A stretch of DNA of 64,000 nucleotides from Dethiobacter sp. Its GTDB lineage: Bacteria > Bacillota > Dethiobacteria > Dethiobacterales > Dethiobacteraceae. Below are positions 49,297 to 56,466 of the stretch, piece after piece. Within the stretch, counting starts at the first letter, position 1, and each line of letters opens with the position of its first letter. The notes beneath the pieces are model-generated. The model searched no databases. It saw only the letters and a program-made list of their open reading frames with translations, and was not told the DNA's origin. The stretch covers positions 20,723-84,722 of the forward strand of contig JAGXTL010000043.1 in NCBI GenBank assembly GCA_018333635.1, given 5' to 3'. Position numbers and translations under genes: made by a program.

Positions 49297-49628
49297 TCCT
49301 GCGTTGCTTCGCTCGCTGGAATCTGACGCAGTTTGGATGGGTCAGTTACTTTTTGATCGATAAACAGGCCGCACCAGCACTGCTGCATTAGTGCAAAATG
49401 TTTGCGATGAAAAGGAATGCATGGGCAGACAATTTTCATGTCCTCCTCCCGAATGCCGCTGATTCCCTGGCAGGGACAAAACGGACTGCCGTGTTTGCGT
49501 TCGAGGATAACCTGTTGTTCAAGAAGAAAGTCAACCATTTCTTCGTCCGGATTAAACTTGTAGCCTAATGCAGACACAACGCTAGCGTGCCACGCCCGCA
49601 AATACGCTTTGCGCTTACCGGTATCCAT
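49293..49628 (-). CDS. Ferredoxin:thioredoxin reductase catalytic subunit-like protein
   Basis: A 111-residue FTR-beta-fold protein. The cysteine set FCPCQ, IVCPCIPFHRKHF and QCWCGLF gives the 4Fe-4S cluster and the redox-active disulfide of FTR. No variable FTR subunit is nearby. It lies four bases downstream of a glutaredoxin-like gene and the two are clearly an operon, so the cluster enzyme probably reduces that glutaredoxin with electrons from ferredoxin or from the Rieske protein. Its stop overlaps the stop of the convergent gene by three bases. Confidence 0.9.
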   Translation of the reverse strand: MDTGKRKAYLRAWHASVVSALGYKFNPDEEMVDFLLEQQVILERKHGSPFCPCQGISGIREEDMKIVCPCIPFHRKHFALMQQCWCGLFIDQKVTDPSKLRQIPASEATQD

Positions 49629-49631
49629 GAG

Positions 49632-49883
49632 CTACTTTACTCCCAATAGTTCTCTTAGCCGTTCCTCATTAAAACCTACTACGTGCTTGTCACCCATTTT
49701 GATTATGGGGAACTGACTGGCTCCGGTCAGATCGAGTACTTCTTTTGCCAACCTTTGTCGTTCTTCGCCGGTCGCCAGATCCACATCTGCATAATCATAA
49801 GCTATGTTGCGTTCGGCTAGCCATTTTTTTGTGCGTTGGCAATGAAAACAAGTGCTTAAAGCATACAAAAATGGTTTCATCAA
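49632..49883 (-). CDS. Glutaredoxin-like protein
   Basis: An 83-residue thioredoxin-fold protein with the redox motif TCFHCQRTKKWL near residue 11 and the cis-Pro region SQFPIIKMGDKHVVGFNEE. The sequence resembles NrdH-type or short glutaredoxins. Two starting Met codons; ATG 49883 follows GGAGGAGAAAATTG (reverse strand). The start overlaps the Rieske stop by four bases. Pairing with an FTR-like reductase would give a ferredoxin-driven disulfide reductase system without NADPH. Confidence 0.9.
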   Translation of the reverse strand: MMKPFLYALSTCFHCQRTKKWLAERNIAYDYADVDLATGEERQRLAKEVLDLTGASQFPIIKMGDKHVVGFNEERLRELLGVK

Positions 49884-50197
49884 TTTTCTCCTCCCATATT
49901 TACCATTATTTCCCCAGCTTCCACTTTTACCGGAAATGTGGGGATTTTTATTTCCGGGGCAGTGATAAATTGACCAGTGCGAATGTCAAATAGCCAGTCG
50001 TGACAAGGGCATTTTAAAATATAGCCGGAGAGCTCACCATTATGCATGGCGCAGCCGAGATGAGGGCATTGATTGAGCAAAGCATAGATTGCGTCCTCCC
50101 TTTTAATCAATAAGAAGGAATTGTTGCCCAGTTTGTTTTTGCTGATTGAGCCTTCCGTCAATTTATTTGCTGACATAACGGTAATCCAGTTTTCCAT
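49880..50197 (-). CDS. Soluble Rieske 2Fe-2S protein
   Basis: A 105-residue Rieske ferredoxin. Ligand motifs are CPHLG (Cys-x-His) and CPCHDW (Cys-x2-His), spaced 18 residues apart. No membrane helix and no oxygenase partner are present, so it is a small cytosolic electron carrier. It is the first gene of the reverse-strand Rieske-glutaredoxin-FTR operon. ATG 50197 follows GGGAGGAGCC. It is divergent from the ModE-like regulator. Confidence 0.9.
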   Translation of the reverse strand: MENWITVMSANKLTEGSISKNKLGNNSFLLIKREDAIYALLNQCPHLGCAMHNGELSGYILKCPCHDWLFDIRTGQFITAPEIKIPTFPVKVEAGEIMVNMGGEN

Positions 50198-50263
50198 GGC
50201 TCCTCCCTAGATTTTTGTGTTATATTTGACGTAATGGTTCCATTTTCCTTTTTAGCAGTAATA

Positions 50264-50292
50264 ATTATACTTCAGTAAGTGCGGACTTTAAA
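50264..50292 (-). promoter_or_regulatory. Promoter of the Rieske-Grx-FTR operon
   Basis: Reading on the reverse strand: TTTAAA (50292-50287), 17-base spacer, perfect TATAAT (50269-50264). Confidence 0.55.
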
Positions 50293-50321
50293 TTATTTGC
50301 CCGGTACAGGAAGGTGATGAA

Positions 50322-51398
50322 ATGGAGAAATGGGAAATCACGCTGAATCTGGGAGAGAAAATCCCCGGCAAAGAGCTATTGGCGCTGCTGCTAAAAATTG
50401 ATGAGACCGGTTCTCTCGTCCGGGCTGCGGCAGAAGCCGAGTTATCCTATCGCTATGGGTGGGGACTTCTAAGAAGGGCTGAAGAAGTTACGGGAAAAAC
50501 ATTGCTGCTCCGCCAAACAGGCGGTTTGGCAGGCGGCGGCAGCAGATTGACCGAGGAAGGGAGAAAACTGCTTAGTTATATGCAATCGCTGCAGCGAGAA
50601 GTGCAATGGCAATTATCCCTTCTGCTGGGGGCGGAGGGAATGGAGGGAGAAAAGCAGTTGCTGCTGGCCAGTACGCTGGAACCGGTAGTTACCGGGCTGT
50701 TGGATGTGCTTGAGCAAGCCTATTTGCATGAAACTGGGGTTGCCGTACGTCATATTGCTGCAGGCAGCAGTCAAGCATTGGTCATGGCTAAGGCAGGTCG
50801 TGCGGATTTAGTGTTGACCCACGCACCTGTATTGGAAGAAGCCTTTATTGGTGAGGGGTGGGGGACGAGGCGACAACCTGTGATGAGTAGCGATTTTCTT
50901 TTGGTGGGGCCGTCATTTGATCCGGCAAAAATTGCGGCAGCAAGCAGTGTCGCGGAGGCATTTTGTATGATTGCCCGGGCAGAAATCCCTTTTGTCAGCC
51001 GGGGCGACCGGTCGGGAACCCATTTGGCTGAAAAAAATATTTGGCAACAGGCAGGTATTTTGCCGGAAGGTTGTTCCTGGTATCATCAAAGACAAAACAT
51101 GTTAGGCAACTACGGGGTTTTACAAAATGCCGCCGCATTAAACGGGTATGCACTGCTCGACAGAGCAAGCTTTGTAACAGGCTCTGCGGGCACAGAGCTG
51201 AAAGTCTTGTTTAGCGGTGATCCTTGTCTCAATAATGTTTTTTCCGCCATTCCAGTTAGCAACAAAAAGGCGGCTATGAGTCAGGAAGAAGCCGACTGTT
51301 TCGTGCAGTGGCTCGTCTCCCCAGCGGCCGCGAAATTAATCGCTGGTTTTGGCAAACAGCAATACGGTTCGCCTCTCTTCGTGCCGTATGAGGGCTAG
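50322..51398 (+). CDS. ModE-type HTH fused to a TupA-like tungstate-binding domain
   Basis: A 358-residue cytosolic regulator. Residues 1 to about 95 are a ModE-style winged helix (LLKIDETGSLVRAAAEAELS, RQTGGLAGGGSRLTEEGRKL). Residues about 110-355 are a periplasmic-binding-protein fold like TupA (LLLASTLEPVVTGLLDVLEQ, SRGDRSGTHLAEKNIWQQAG, NMLGNYGVLQNAAALNGYAL), but with no signal peptide, so it senses ligand inside the cell. It would bind tungstate or molybdate and control the tupBC genes that follow. ATG 50322 follows AGGAAGGTGATGAA. A separate tupA gene is missing here. Confidence 0.88.
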   Translation: MEKWEITLNLGEKIPGKELLALLLKIDETGSLVRAAAEAELSYRYGWGLLRRAEEVTGKTLLLRQTGGLAGGGSRLTEEGRKLLSYMQSLQREVQWQLSLLLGAEGMEGEKQLLLASTLEPVVTGLLDVLEQAYLHETGVAVRHIAAGSSQALVMAKAGRADLVLTHAPVLEEAFIGEGWGTRRQPVMSSDFLLVGPSFDPAKIAAASSVAEAFCMIARAEIPFVSRGDRSGTHLAEKNIWQQAGILPEGCSWYHQRQNMLGNYGVLQNAAALNGYALLDRASFVTGSAGTELKVLFSGDPCLNNVFSAIPVSNKKAAMSQEEADCFVQWLVSPAAAKLIAGFGKQQYGSPLFVPYEG

Positions 51399-51449
51399 TC
51401 TTCGACACGCTGTTTCAGGTAGCTTATAAATAATAGTATGTTCTGCTTA

Positions 51450-51478
51450 TTGACAGCATCCTATCCGCATGTTACTCT
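51450..51478 (+). promoter_or_regulatory. Promoter of tupBC
   Basis: Perfect TTGACA (51450-51455), 17-base spacer, weak TACTCT (51473-51478) that overlaps the operator. Confidence 0.5.
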
Positions 51479-51507
51479 CGTTATGCAAATGAATGCATAG
51501 CGAGAGT
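51474..51507 (+). promoter_or_regulatory. ModE-type operator
   Basis: ACTCTCGTTATGCA, AATGAA, TGCATAGCGAGAGT: a 34-base inverted repeat with one mismatch. The core TCGTTAT-N12-ATAGCGA has the same letters and spacing as the E. coli ModE site (TCGnTAT, 12 bases, ATAnCGA). It covers the -10 region, so binding would repress tupBC. Confidence 0.78.
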
Positions 51508-51539
51508 GAGGAAGTTGCAGTCAACAAAGGAGTTTTCCC

Positions 51540-52229
51540 ATGATTGAAGCGGTGCGACAGGCGTTTTCTTTGCTTTTCCCTCTTGATAGCAGTCTCACTC
51601 ATATTATTTTACTTACGTTGTATGTCTCAGGGAGTGCAGTTGCTTTAGCTGCGCTTATCGGTGTGCCGGCAGGCACTTGGCTGGGGCTGCAAGCAGCAGT
51701 CAAAGTACGTTGGCTGCAGCGCATTATCTATACGTTGATGGGTTTACCGCCGGTGGTTGGCGGACTGTTTGTCTACATGCTTTTGTCGCGGCGGGGGATC
51801 TTAGGTCCGTTGGAGCTGCTGTTTACGCCTACAGCCATGATTATTGCTCAGCTTCTATTAACTTTGCCAATTGTTATGGGGCTCACTTCAGTGGCCGTTC
51901 GTACAAAAGGCAAAGAAGCAGTCGACACGCTGCTTTCTCTGGGTGCGGAGCAAAGGTTGATATTATGGACAATTGTAAAAGAGTCACGCTATGGCATCTT
52001 AGGTGCCATTATTGCCGGTTTCGGGCGGGCGGTGGCTGAAGTTGGGGCAGTAATTATGGTGGGTGGCAATATTGAAGGGCAGACCAGGGTAATGACTACC
52101 GCTATAGTCCTAGAAGTGCGTAAAGGTGAGTTTGCTTTTGCCATGGCGCTGGGAATTATTCTGCTACTTATTTCTTTTGCAATTAATGCCGGACTTTACA
52201 GGTTGCAGGCGGGAGGAAGAGATGACTAA
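51540..52229 (+). CDS. tupB: Tungstate ABC transporter permease
   Basis: A 229-residue permease with about five helices, of the TupB type. GLPPVVGGLFVYMLLSRRG and SLGAEQRLILWTIVKESRYG (the EAA coupling loop) match the family, and GFGRAVAEVGAVIMVGGNIE-type sequence is characteristic of tungstate and molybdate permeases. ATG 51540 follows AAAGGAGTTTTCCC. It overlaps the ATPase gene by eight bases. The matching substrate-binding lipoprotein TupA is not present in the window. Confidence 0.92.
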   Translation: MIEAVRQAFSLLFPLDSSLTHIILLTLYVSGSAVALAALIGVPAGTWLGLQAAVKVRWLQRIIYTLMGLPPVVGGLFVYMLLSRRGILGPLELLFTPTAMIIAQLLLTLPIVMGLTSVAVRTKGKEAVDTLLSLGAEQRLILWTIVKESRYGILGAIIAGFGRAVAEVGAVIMVGGNIEGQTRVMTTAIVLEVRKGEFAFAMALGIILLLISFAINAGLYRLQAGGRDD

Positions 52230-52962
52230 TTCTAGCATTATAAGAATCAGCAATCTCAGCAAAAAATACGGAAGCAAAGAAGTGCTCCGTGTGACGGAGG
52301 CAGCTGTGCGTCGAGGATATATAACCGGCATAATCGGACCTAGTGGTGCCGGCAAAAGCACACTGCTTCGCATCCTCAATATGCTGGAACCACCCAGCAA
52401 AGGCGAGGTTTTTTATTATGGACGTAAAGTGCCCGCGGCTAAAGCGGATGTTCTCGCGTTGCGACGCAAAATGACTATGGTCTTTCAAAAATCTGTTTTG
52501 CTGGAGATGTCTGTTTATGATAATCTGGCGTATGGACTGCGGGCTCGCAAGCTGCCGAGAGCGGAAATAGAAAAAAGGGTAAACACAATCTTGGAAACTA
52601 TCGGCTTGTCAGGGCAAAGCAAGCAGAGAGCAAATACCCTCTCTGGGGGAGAGGCGCAGCGGCTTGCCTTTGCGCGAGCCGTAGTTTTGCAGCCGGAAAT
52701 TCTCTTTCTGGACGAGCCTACCGCAAACCTGGATCCGGCAAACGTGGAGTTGCTTGAACGACTGCTGGTGCAATTAAATAAAGATTGCGGGACAACAGTG
52801 CTCGTTGTGACTCATAATCTTTTTCAGGCCCAAAGACTTGCCCATGAAACTATTTTTTTCTATCAGGGGGAGCTGGTGGAAGCAGGAGCAACAGAGCAAA
52901 TTTTCACAGCGCCGCGTTGTCAACAGACAGATGCCTTTGTGCGTGGCAGAATGATTTATTAA
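52222..52962 (+). CDS. tupC: Tungstate ABC transporter ATP-binding protein
   Basis: A 246-residue ABC ATPase. Walker A GPSGAGKST, Q-loop MVFQKSVLL, signature LSGGEAQRLAFARA, Walker B EILFLDEPTANLDPAN and the switch His in VVTHNLFQAQRLA are all in place. ATG 52222 follows GGGAGGAAGAG and overlaps tupB. The longer in-frame start inside tupB is rejected. Together with TupB it should import tungstate for the AOR encoded at 23 kb, given a TupA from elsewhere. Confidence 0.93.
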   Translation: MTNSSIIRISNLSKKYGSKEVLRVTEAAVRRGYITGIIGPSGAGKSTLLRILNMLEPPSKGEVFYYGRKVPAAKADVLALRRKMTMVFQKSVLLEMSVYDNLAYGLRARKLPRAEIEKRVNTILETIGLSGQSKQRANTLSGGEAQRLAFARAVVLQPEILFLDEPTANLDPANVELLERLLVQLNKDCGTTVLVVTHNLFQAQRLAHETIFFYQGELVEAGATEQIFTAPRCQQTDAFVRGRMIY

Positions 52963-52986
52963 GAAGCAGCACTGCGTATATTGAGT

Positions 52987-53015
52987 TTGACTTTAGCTTA
53001 TGCTGCAGGTATAAT
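52987..53015 (+). promoter_or_regulatory. Promoter of the znuACB-zur operon
   Basis: TTGACT, 17-base spacer, perfect TATAAT (53010-53015). Confidence 0.75.
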
Positions 53016-53022
53016 TTTCAGT

Positions 53023-53042
53023 AAATAAGAATATTACTATTT
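53023..53042 (+). promoter_or_regulatory. Candidate Zur operator
   Basis: AAATAAGAATATTACTATTT, a 20-base imperfect palindrome at the predicted transcription start. Its AT-rich symmetry is Fur-family-like. It is placed to let the operon's own Fur-type regulator repress it. Confidence 0.5.
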
Positions 53043-53077
53043 AGAAATTAGTGCTCTATTGAAGGGGGAGGTACATA

Positions 53078-54052
53078 GTGAAAAAAGGATATCTGGTTTT
53101 TCTGTTGTTTTGTTTGGGGGCTTTGCTTTTGACGGGCTGCGCAGAAGAGAGACCGGCTACGGGAGGAGCAGCTGTTGAAAAGAAGTTGGTTTACGCCACC
53201 TTCTTTCCTCTCTATGATTTTGCATCAAAAATCGGCGGAGAAAAGATTGAGGTTGTAAATATGGTCCCTGCCGGTGTTGAACCTCACGATTGGGAACCCA
53301 GTCCGCAACTGCTGGGCAGTCTGAGCAAGGCAGATATGCTGGTTGCTAACGGTTTGGGTATGGAGCCATGGCTGGAAAAAATCAGCGGCACTCTTCCTGC
53401 CAGTGTGGTTGTGGTAAACGCCTCGGCAGGCATTGAGCCGTTAAAAGGCGCTAAAGACCACGGCCATGATGAGGAAAAAGAAAAAGAAAAGGATGACCAT
53501 GCTGCTGAAGAAGAAAAGCATGATGAAATGTATGATCCACATGTCTGGTTAGACCCGTTTTTGGCTTTACAGCAGGCAACTAATATTGCTACTGCTCTAA
53601 GTTCTCTTGATCCTGCTAACGCTACTTACTATTTTAATAATTTGGCTGCTTTTCAGGAGCAGGTAGAAGCTTTGGATCTGACATTTCGGGAGGGATTGAG
53701 TGGTCTTGCGCGGCGTGAGATTATTGTCACCCATTTAGCGTTTGCTTACCTGTCAAAACGCTATGATTTGGAGCAAGTAAGTATCAGCGGACTGTCGCCT
53801 CACATTGAACCAAGTCCTGCCCAAATGAAAGAAATTGTTGCTTTTGGCCGCAAATATGATGTGCGCTATGTTTTTGATGCCCCTTTGTCAACTAGTCGCC
53901 TGGCTACAGTACTGGCAGAGGAAATTGGTGCGCAGATCTTAGTGCTTAATCCGCTGGAAGGTCTGACTGAACAGGAAGTTAGTGCGGGGGACGATTATTT
54001 TTCAATAATGCGCAGAAACCTGGAGCAGTTACAGATTGCTTTGAGAGAGTAG
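53078..54052 (+). CDS. znuA: Zinc ABC transporter substrate-binding lipoprotein
   Basis: A 324-residue cluster A-I metal-binding protein. The signal peptide ends in the lipobox LLLTGC (Cys at about 21). Metal-ligand regions are VEPHDWEPSP, the DPHVWLDP motif and the later VTHLAFAYLSKRY and FDAPLS. A His/Asp/Glu-rich loop (KDHGHDEEKEKEKDDHAAEE) is the usual mark of zinc rather than manganese proteins. GTG 53078 follows AAGGGGGAGGTACATA. It is the first of four co-oriented, overlapping zinc genes. Confidence 0.93.
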   Translation: MKKGYLVFLLFCLGALLLTGCAEERPATGGAAVEKKLVYATFFPLYDFASKIGGEKIEVVNMVPAGVEPHDWEPSPQLLGSLSKADMLVANGLGMEPWLEKISGTLPASVVVVNASAGIEPLKGAKDHGHDEEKEKEKDDHAAEEEKHDEMYDPHVWLDPFLALQQATNIATALSSLDPANATYYFNNLAAFQEQVEALDLTFREGLSGLARREIIVTHLAFAYLSKRYDLEQVSISGLSPHIEPSPAQMKEIVAFGRKYDVRYVFDAPLSTSRLATVLAEEIGAQILVLNPLEGLTEQEVSAGDDYFSIMRRNLEQLQIALRE

Positions 54053-54063
54053 CGTGATTGTCA

Positions 54064-54813
54064 ATGGAAGAGCCTGTTTTAGTATTGGATCAAGTATCTT
54101 TTCATTACGGTTACCGCTTGGTTCTGGAAGATATCAACTTAACTGTTTGGCCGGGAGATTTCTTGGGGATTGTAGGTCCAAATGGTTCGGGCAAAAGCAC
54201 ATTGTTGAAAATAATTTTGCGTTTGTTGCGCCCTTCCCAGGGGCAGGTTAGCCTTTTTGGTCAAAGTCAAGAGAAGTTTCATCAGTGGACTAAAATTGGC
54301 TATGTCCCTCAAAATGCCACTTCCTTTCATCATGGCTTTCCGGCAACAGTGCAAGAAGTGGTGCTCTCCGGGCTGACGGCATCTCTTGGGCTTTTTAAGC
54401 GTCCCGGTGTAAAGGGACAGCGGCGCGTGTCTGAAGCTCTGGAACAGGTGGGAGTAGCTGAGTTGCGGAATCGTGTCATTGGAGAGCTTTCCGGTGGTCA
54501 GCAGCAACGTGTGCTGATTGCCAAAGCCTTGGTTTCTCGACCGGCACTGCTTATCTTGGATGAACCGACGGTAGGCGTAGATTTGGCGGCACAGGAGCAG
54601 TTTTATAATTTGCTTTTGGAATTGCGCAAAGCGGAAGGGATGACTCTGATTCTTGTCTCCCATGATGTTGGAGTGATTACAGAGCATGTCTGCAGTGTGG
54701 CTTGTTTAAACAGGAAGCTGTATTTCCACGGAGCTCCCGCAGACTTTTGGGCAAAAGACTGCTTGGGCCAAACCTATGGTTCTGCCGCCAGAGTTTTACG
54801 TCATGCCCATTAG
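54064..54813 (+). CDS. znuC: Zinc ABC transporter ATP-binding protein
   Basis: A 249-residue ATPase with Walker A GPNGSGKST, signature LSGGQQQRVLIAKA, Walker B LLILDEPTVGVDL and switch His in LVSHDVGVI. ATG 54064 is chosen, with a TTG at 54058 as an alternative; the gene begins 11 bases after znuA. The end overlaps the start of the permease gene. Confidence 0.93.
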   Translation: MEEPVLVLDQVSFHYGYRLVLEDINLTVWPGDFLGIVGPNGSGKSTLLKIILRLLRPSQGQVSLFGQSQEKFHQWTKIGYVPQNATSFHHGFPATVQEVVLSGLTASLGLFKRPGVKGQRRVSEALEQVGVAELRNRVIGELSGGQQQRVLIAKALVSRPALLILDEPTVGVDLAAQEQFYNLLLELRKAEGMTLILVSHDVGVITEHVCSVACLNRKLYFHGAPADFWAKDCLGQTYGSAARVLRHAH

Positions 54814-55693
54814 GATTGAGGTGCTGGAAATTTTTGAGCTGTTGGAGTACGGATTTATGCAAAGAGCCTTTGCCGCGGGATTAATGGTGGCGGTGCTTTG
54901 CCCAACAATTGGTATTTTTATTGTTTTGAGACGGCTCTCGATGATTGGCGAAATGTTTTCCCACGTCTCTCTAGCCGGCGTGGCGTTAGGAGTTTTGTCA
55001 GGCGTTTATCCCTTGGCAACGGCCGTAGGACTTTCACTCTTTGCCGCTGCGGGACTGGAAGTTTTGCGCCGCACATATCGGATGTTTGGCGACTTGGCCA
55101 TTGCCTGCATGGTTTCTTTTGGCATCAGTCTTGCCGTCGTCTTAATCAGTTTGGCTCAAGCCTTTAACTTAGCCATTTTTTTCTATTTATTTGGCAGTGT
55201 AATTGCCATTACTGGCCAAGATCTGCAACTGATTTTAATTTTGGGCATACTGGTATTGGCACTTGTTTATGCTTTACAGAAAGAGCTGTTTATTATTGCT
55301 TTTGATGAAGAGGGAGCGCGGGCAGCGGGGGTACGGGTAGATCTCGTGAATGCTCTGTTTGTGGTGGCGACAGCGTTGACCATCACTCTTTCTATGCGGG
55401 TGGTAGGGATTTTGCTTGTTTCTTCCCTCATAACCGTCCCGGTTGCCGCAGCTCTGCAGTTAAGCAGAAGCTTTCGAGCGACTGCCTGTTATGCATATCT
55501 ATTTGCGATGATTTCAGTTCTTCTTGGCCTGTTTATCGCGTTTCATGCAGACTTGGCTCCCGGTGGCAGCATTGTGTTAACCTCTTTAGGTATTTTTGCA
55601 ATCGCAGCCCTTTCCCGTAAATTTCTTGGTATAGGAGGGGAAAGGGATGAAGGCACCCGTATTATCGGCACTGCTGAAGGAAAAGGGCTATAA
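54803..55693 (+). CDS. znuB: Zinc ABC transporter permease
   Basis: An ABC-3 family permease of 296 residues with about eight helices. FMQRAFAAGLMVAVLCPTIG, then RRLSMIGEMFSHVSLAGVAL and DEEGARAAGVRVDLVN are family landmarks. ATG 54803 gives an 11-base overlap with znuC; an in-frame ATG at 54776 is possible but deeper in znuC. The 3' end overlaps the Fur-family gene by 47 bases, an unusually long overlap. Confidence 0.92.
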   Translation: MPIRIEVLEIFELLEYGFMQRAFAAGLMVAVLCPTIGIFIVLRRLSMIGEMFSHVSLAGVALGVLSGVYPLATAVGLSLFAAAGLEVLRRTYRMFGDLAIACMVSFGISLAVVLISLAQAFNLAIFFYLFGSVIAITGQDLQLILILGILVLALVYALQKELFIIAFDEEGARAAGVRVDLVNALFVVATALTITLSMRVVGILLVSSLITVPVAAALQLSRSFRATACYAYLFAMISVLLGLFIAFHADLAPGGSIVLTSLGIFAIAALSRKFLGIGGERDEGTRIIGTAEGKGL

Positions 55694-56069
55694 GCTAACT
55701 GCCCAGCGCCAGGCTATTCTTACTGCGTTGCGCCATTTAGGTGAGCGGGCTTCCGCCAAGGTAATTTATGAGGAGCTATGCAAGCAGAAACCGGCTGTCA
55801 GCTTAGACACAGTCTACCGTAATCTCCGTCTCTTAGCGGAAATAGGTATTGTGCAGCAGATTTTACTGCAATCGGGCGCTGTTTTTGAGTTAACGGATGA
55901 TGGCCGTCACCATCATCACCTGGTTTGCGTTGATTGCGAAAAAGTTGTTTGTATTTCATACTGTCCTGAGTCTTGTGTTTATACTGAGCAAGCAAGGCTT
56001 GCGGGCTTTGCCGTGCTGGGTCACCTGTTTGAAGTGTATGGACGCTGTGCAGATTGTCAGCAAAAGTAA
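55647..56069 (+). CDS. zur: Fur-family regulator, probable Zur
   Basis: A 140-residue Fur-type repressor. A winged helix (about 10-80; YKLTAQRQAILTAL, VSLDTVYRNLRLLAEIGIV) is followed by a dimer and metal domain with DGRHHHHLVCVDCEKVVCI and a second CADC pair forming the structural zinc site. Its position as last gene of znuACB marks it as the zinc sensor Zur rather than Fur or PerR. ATG 55647 follows ATAGGAGGGGAAAGG inside znuB. It would close a feedback loop on the palindrome at 53023. Confidence 0.9.
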   Translation: MKAPVLSALLKEKGYKLTAQRQAILTALRHLGERASAKVIYEELCKQKPAVSLDTVYRNLRLLAEIGIVQQILLQSGAVFELTDDGRHHHHLVCVDCEKVVCISYCPESCVYTEQARLAGFAVLGHLFEVYGRCADCQQK

Positions 56070-56239
56070 GCGGCTCGCTTTGCGGCTGTTTGCTTTTGTC
56101 CCGGTATTTGCGGATCTTCCTGGAGAAACTATGAGGACCGGCTGACTCGACAAAAGGGGTAAAAGGTGCTTAGTAAATTTTTCATTGTTTTGGGAGGTTA
56201 ATGTTTGCCTCCGTCGAAGTTATTTAATTAAACGTACAT

Positions 56240-56367
56240 GCCCTCACCCTAACCCTCTCCCAGAGGGAGAGGGGGATAATACCCTCACCCTAACCCTCTC
56301 CCTCTGGGAGAGGGGATGTTCTGATACCCTCTCCACCCATTGGGGGGAGAGGGCTAGGGTGAGGGGG
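56240..56367 (+). repeat. CCCTCACCC-type repeats, three units in two orientations
   Basis: CCCTCACCCTAACCCTCTCC units at 56240 and 56282, and a reverse unit (GGGCTAGGGTGAGGGGGG) ending near 56367. The inverted arrangement can form long hairpins and may terminate or buffer transcription between zur and the glycosyltransferase. The 56.07-56.47 kb gap has no supported gene. Confidence 0.85.
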
Positions 56368-56466
56368 GTGGAGCAGTAAATGGGGGTCGGCTGTTTCGCC
56401 GATTCCAAAATATTTATAGTATACATCAGGGGTTCTTTTAAGCCCGCTTCCGGGAGGGTAGCTTTT

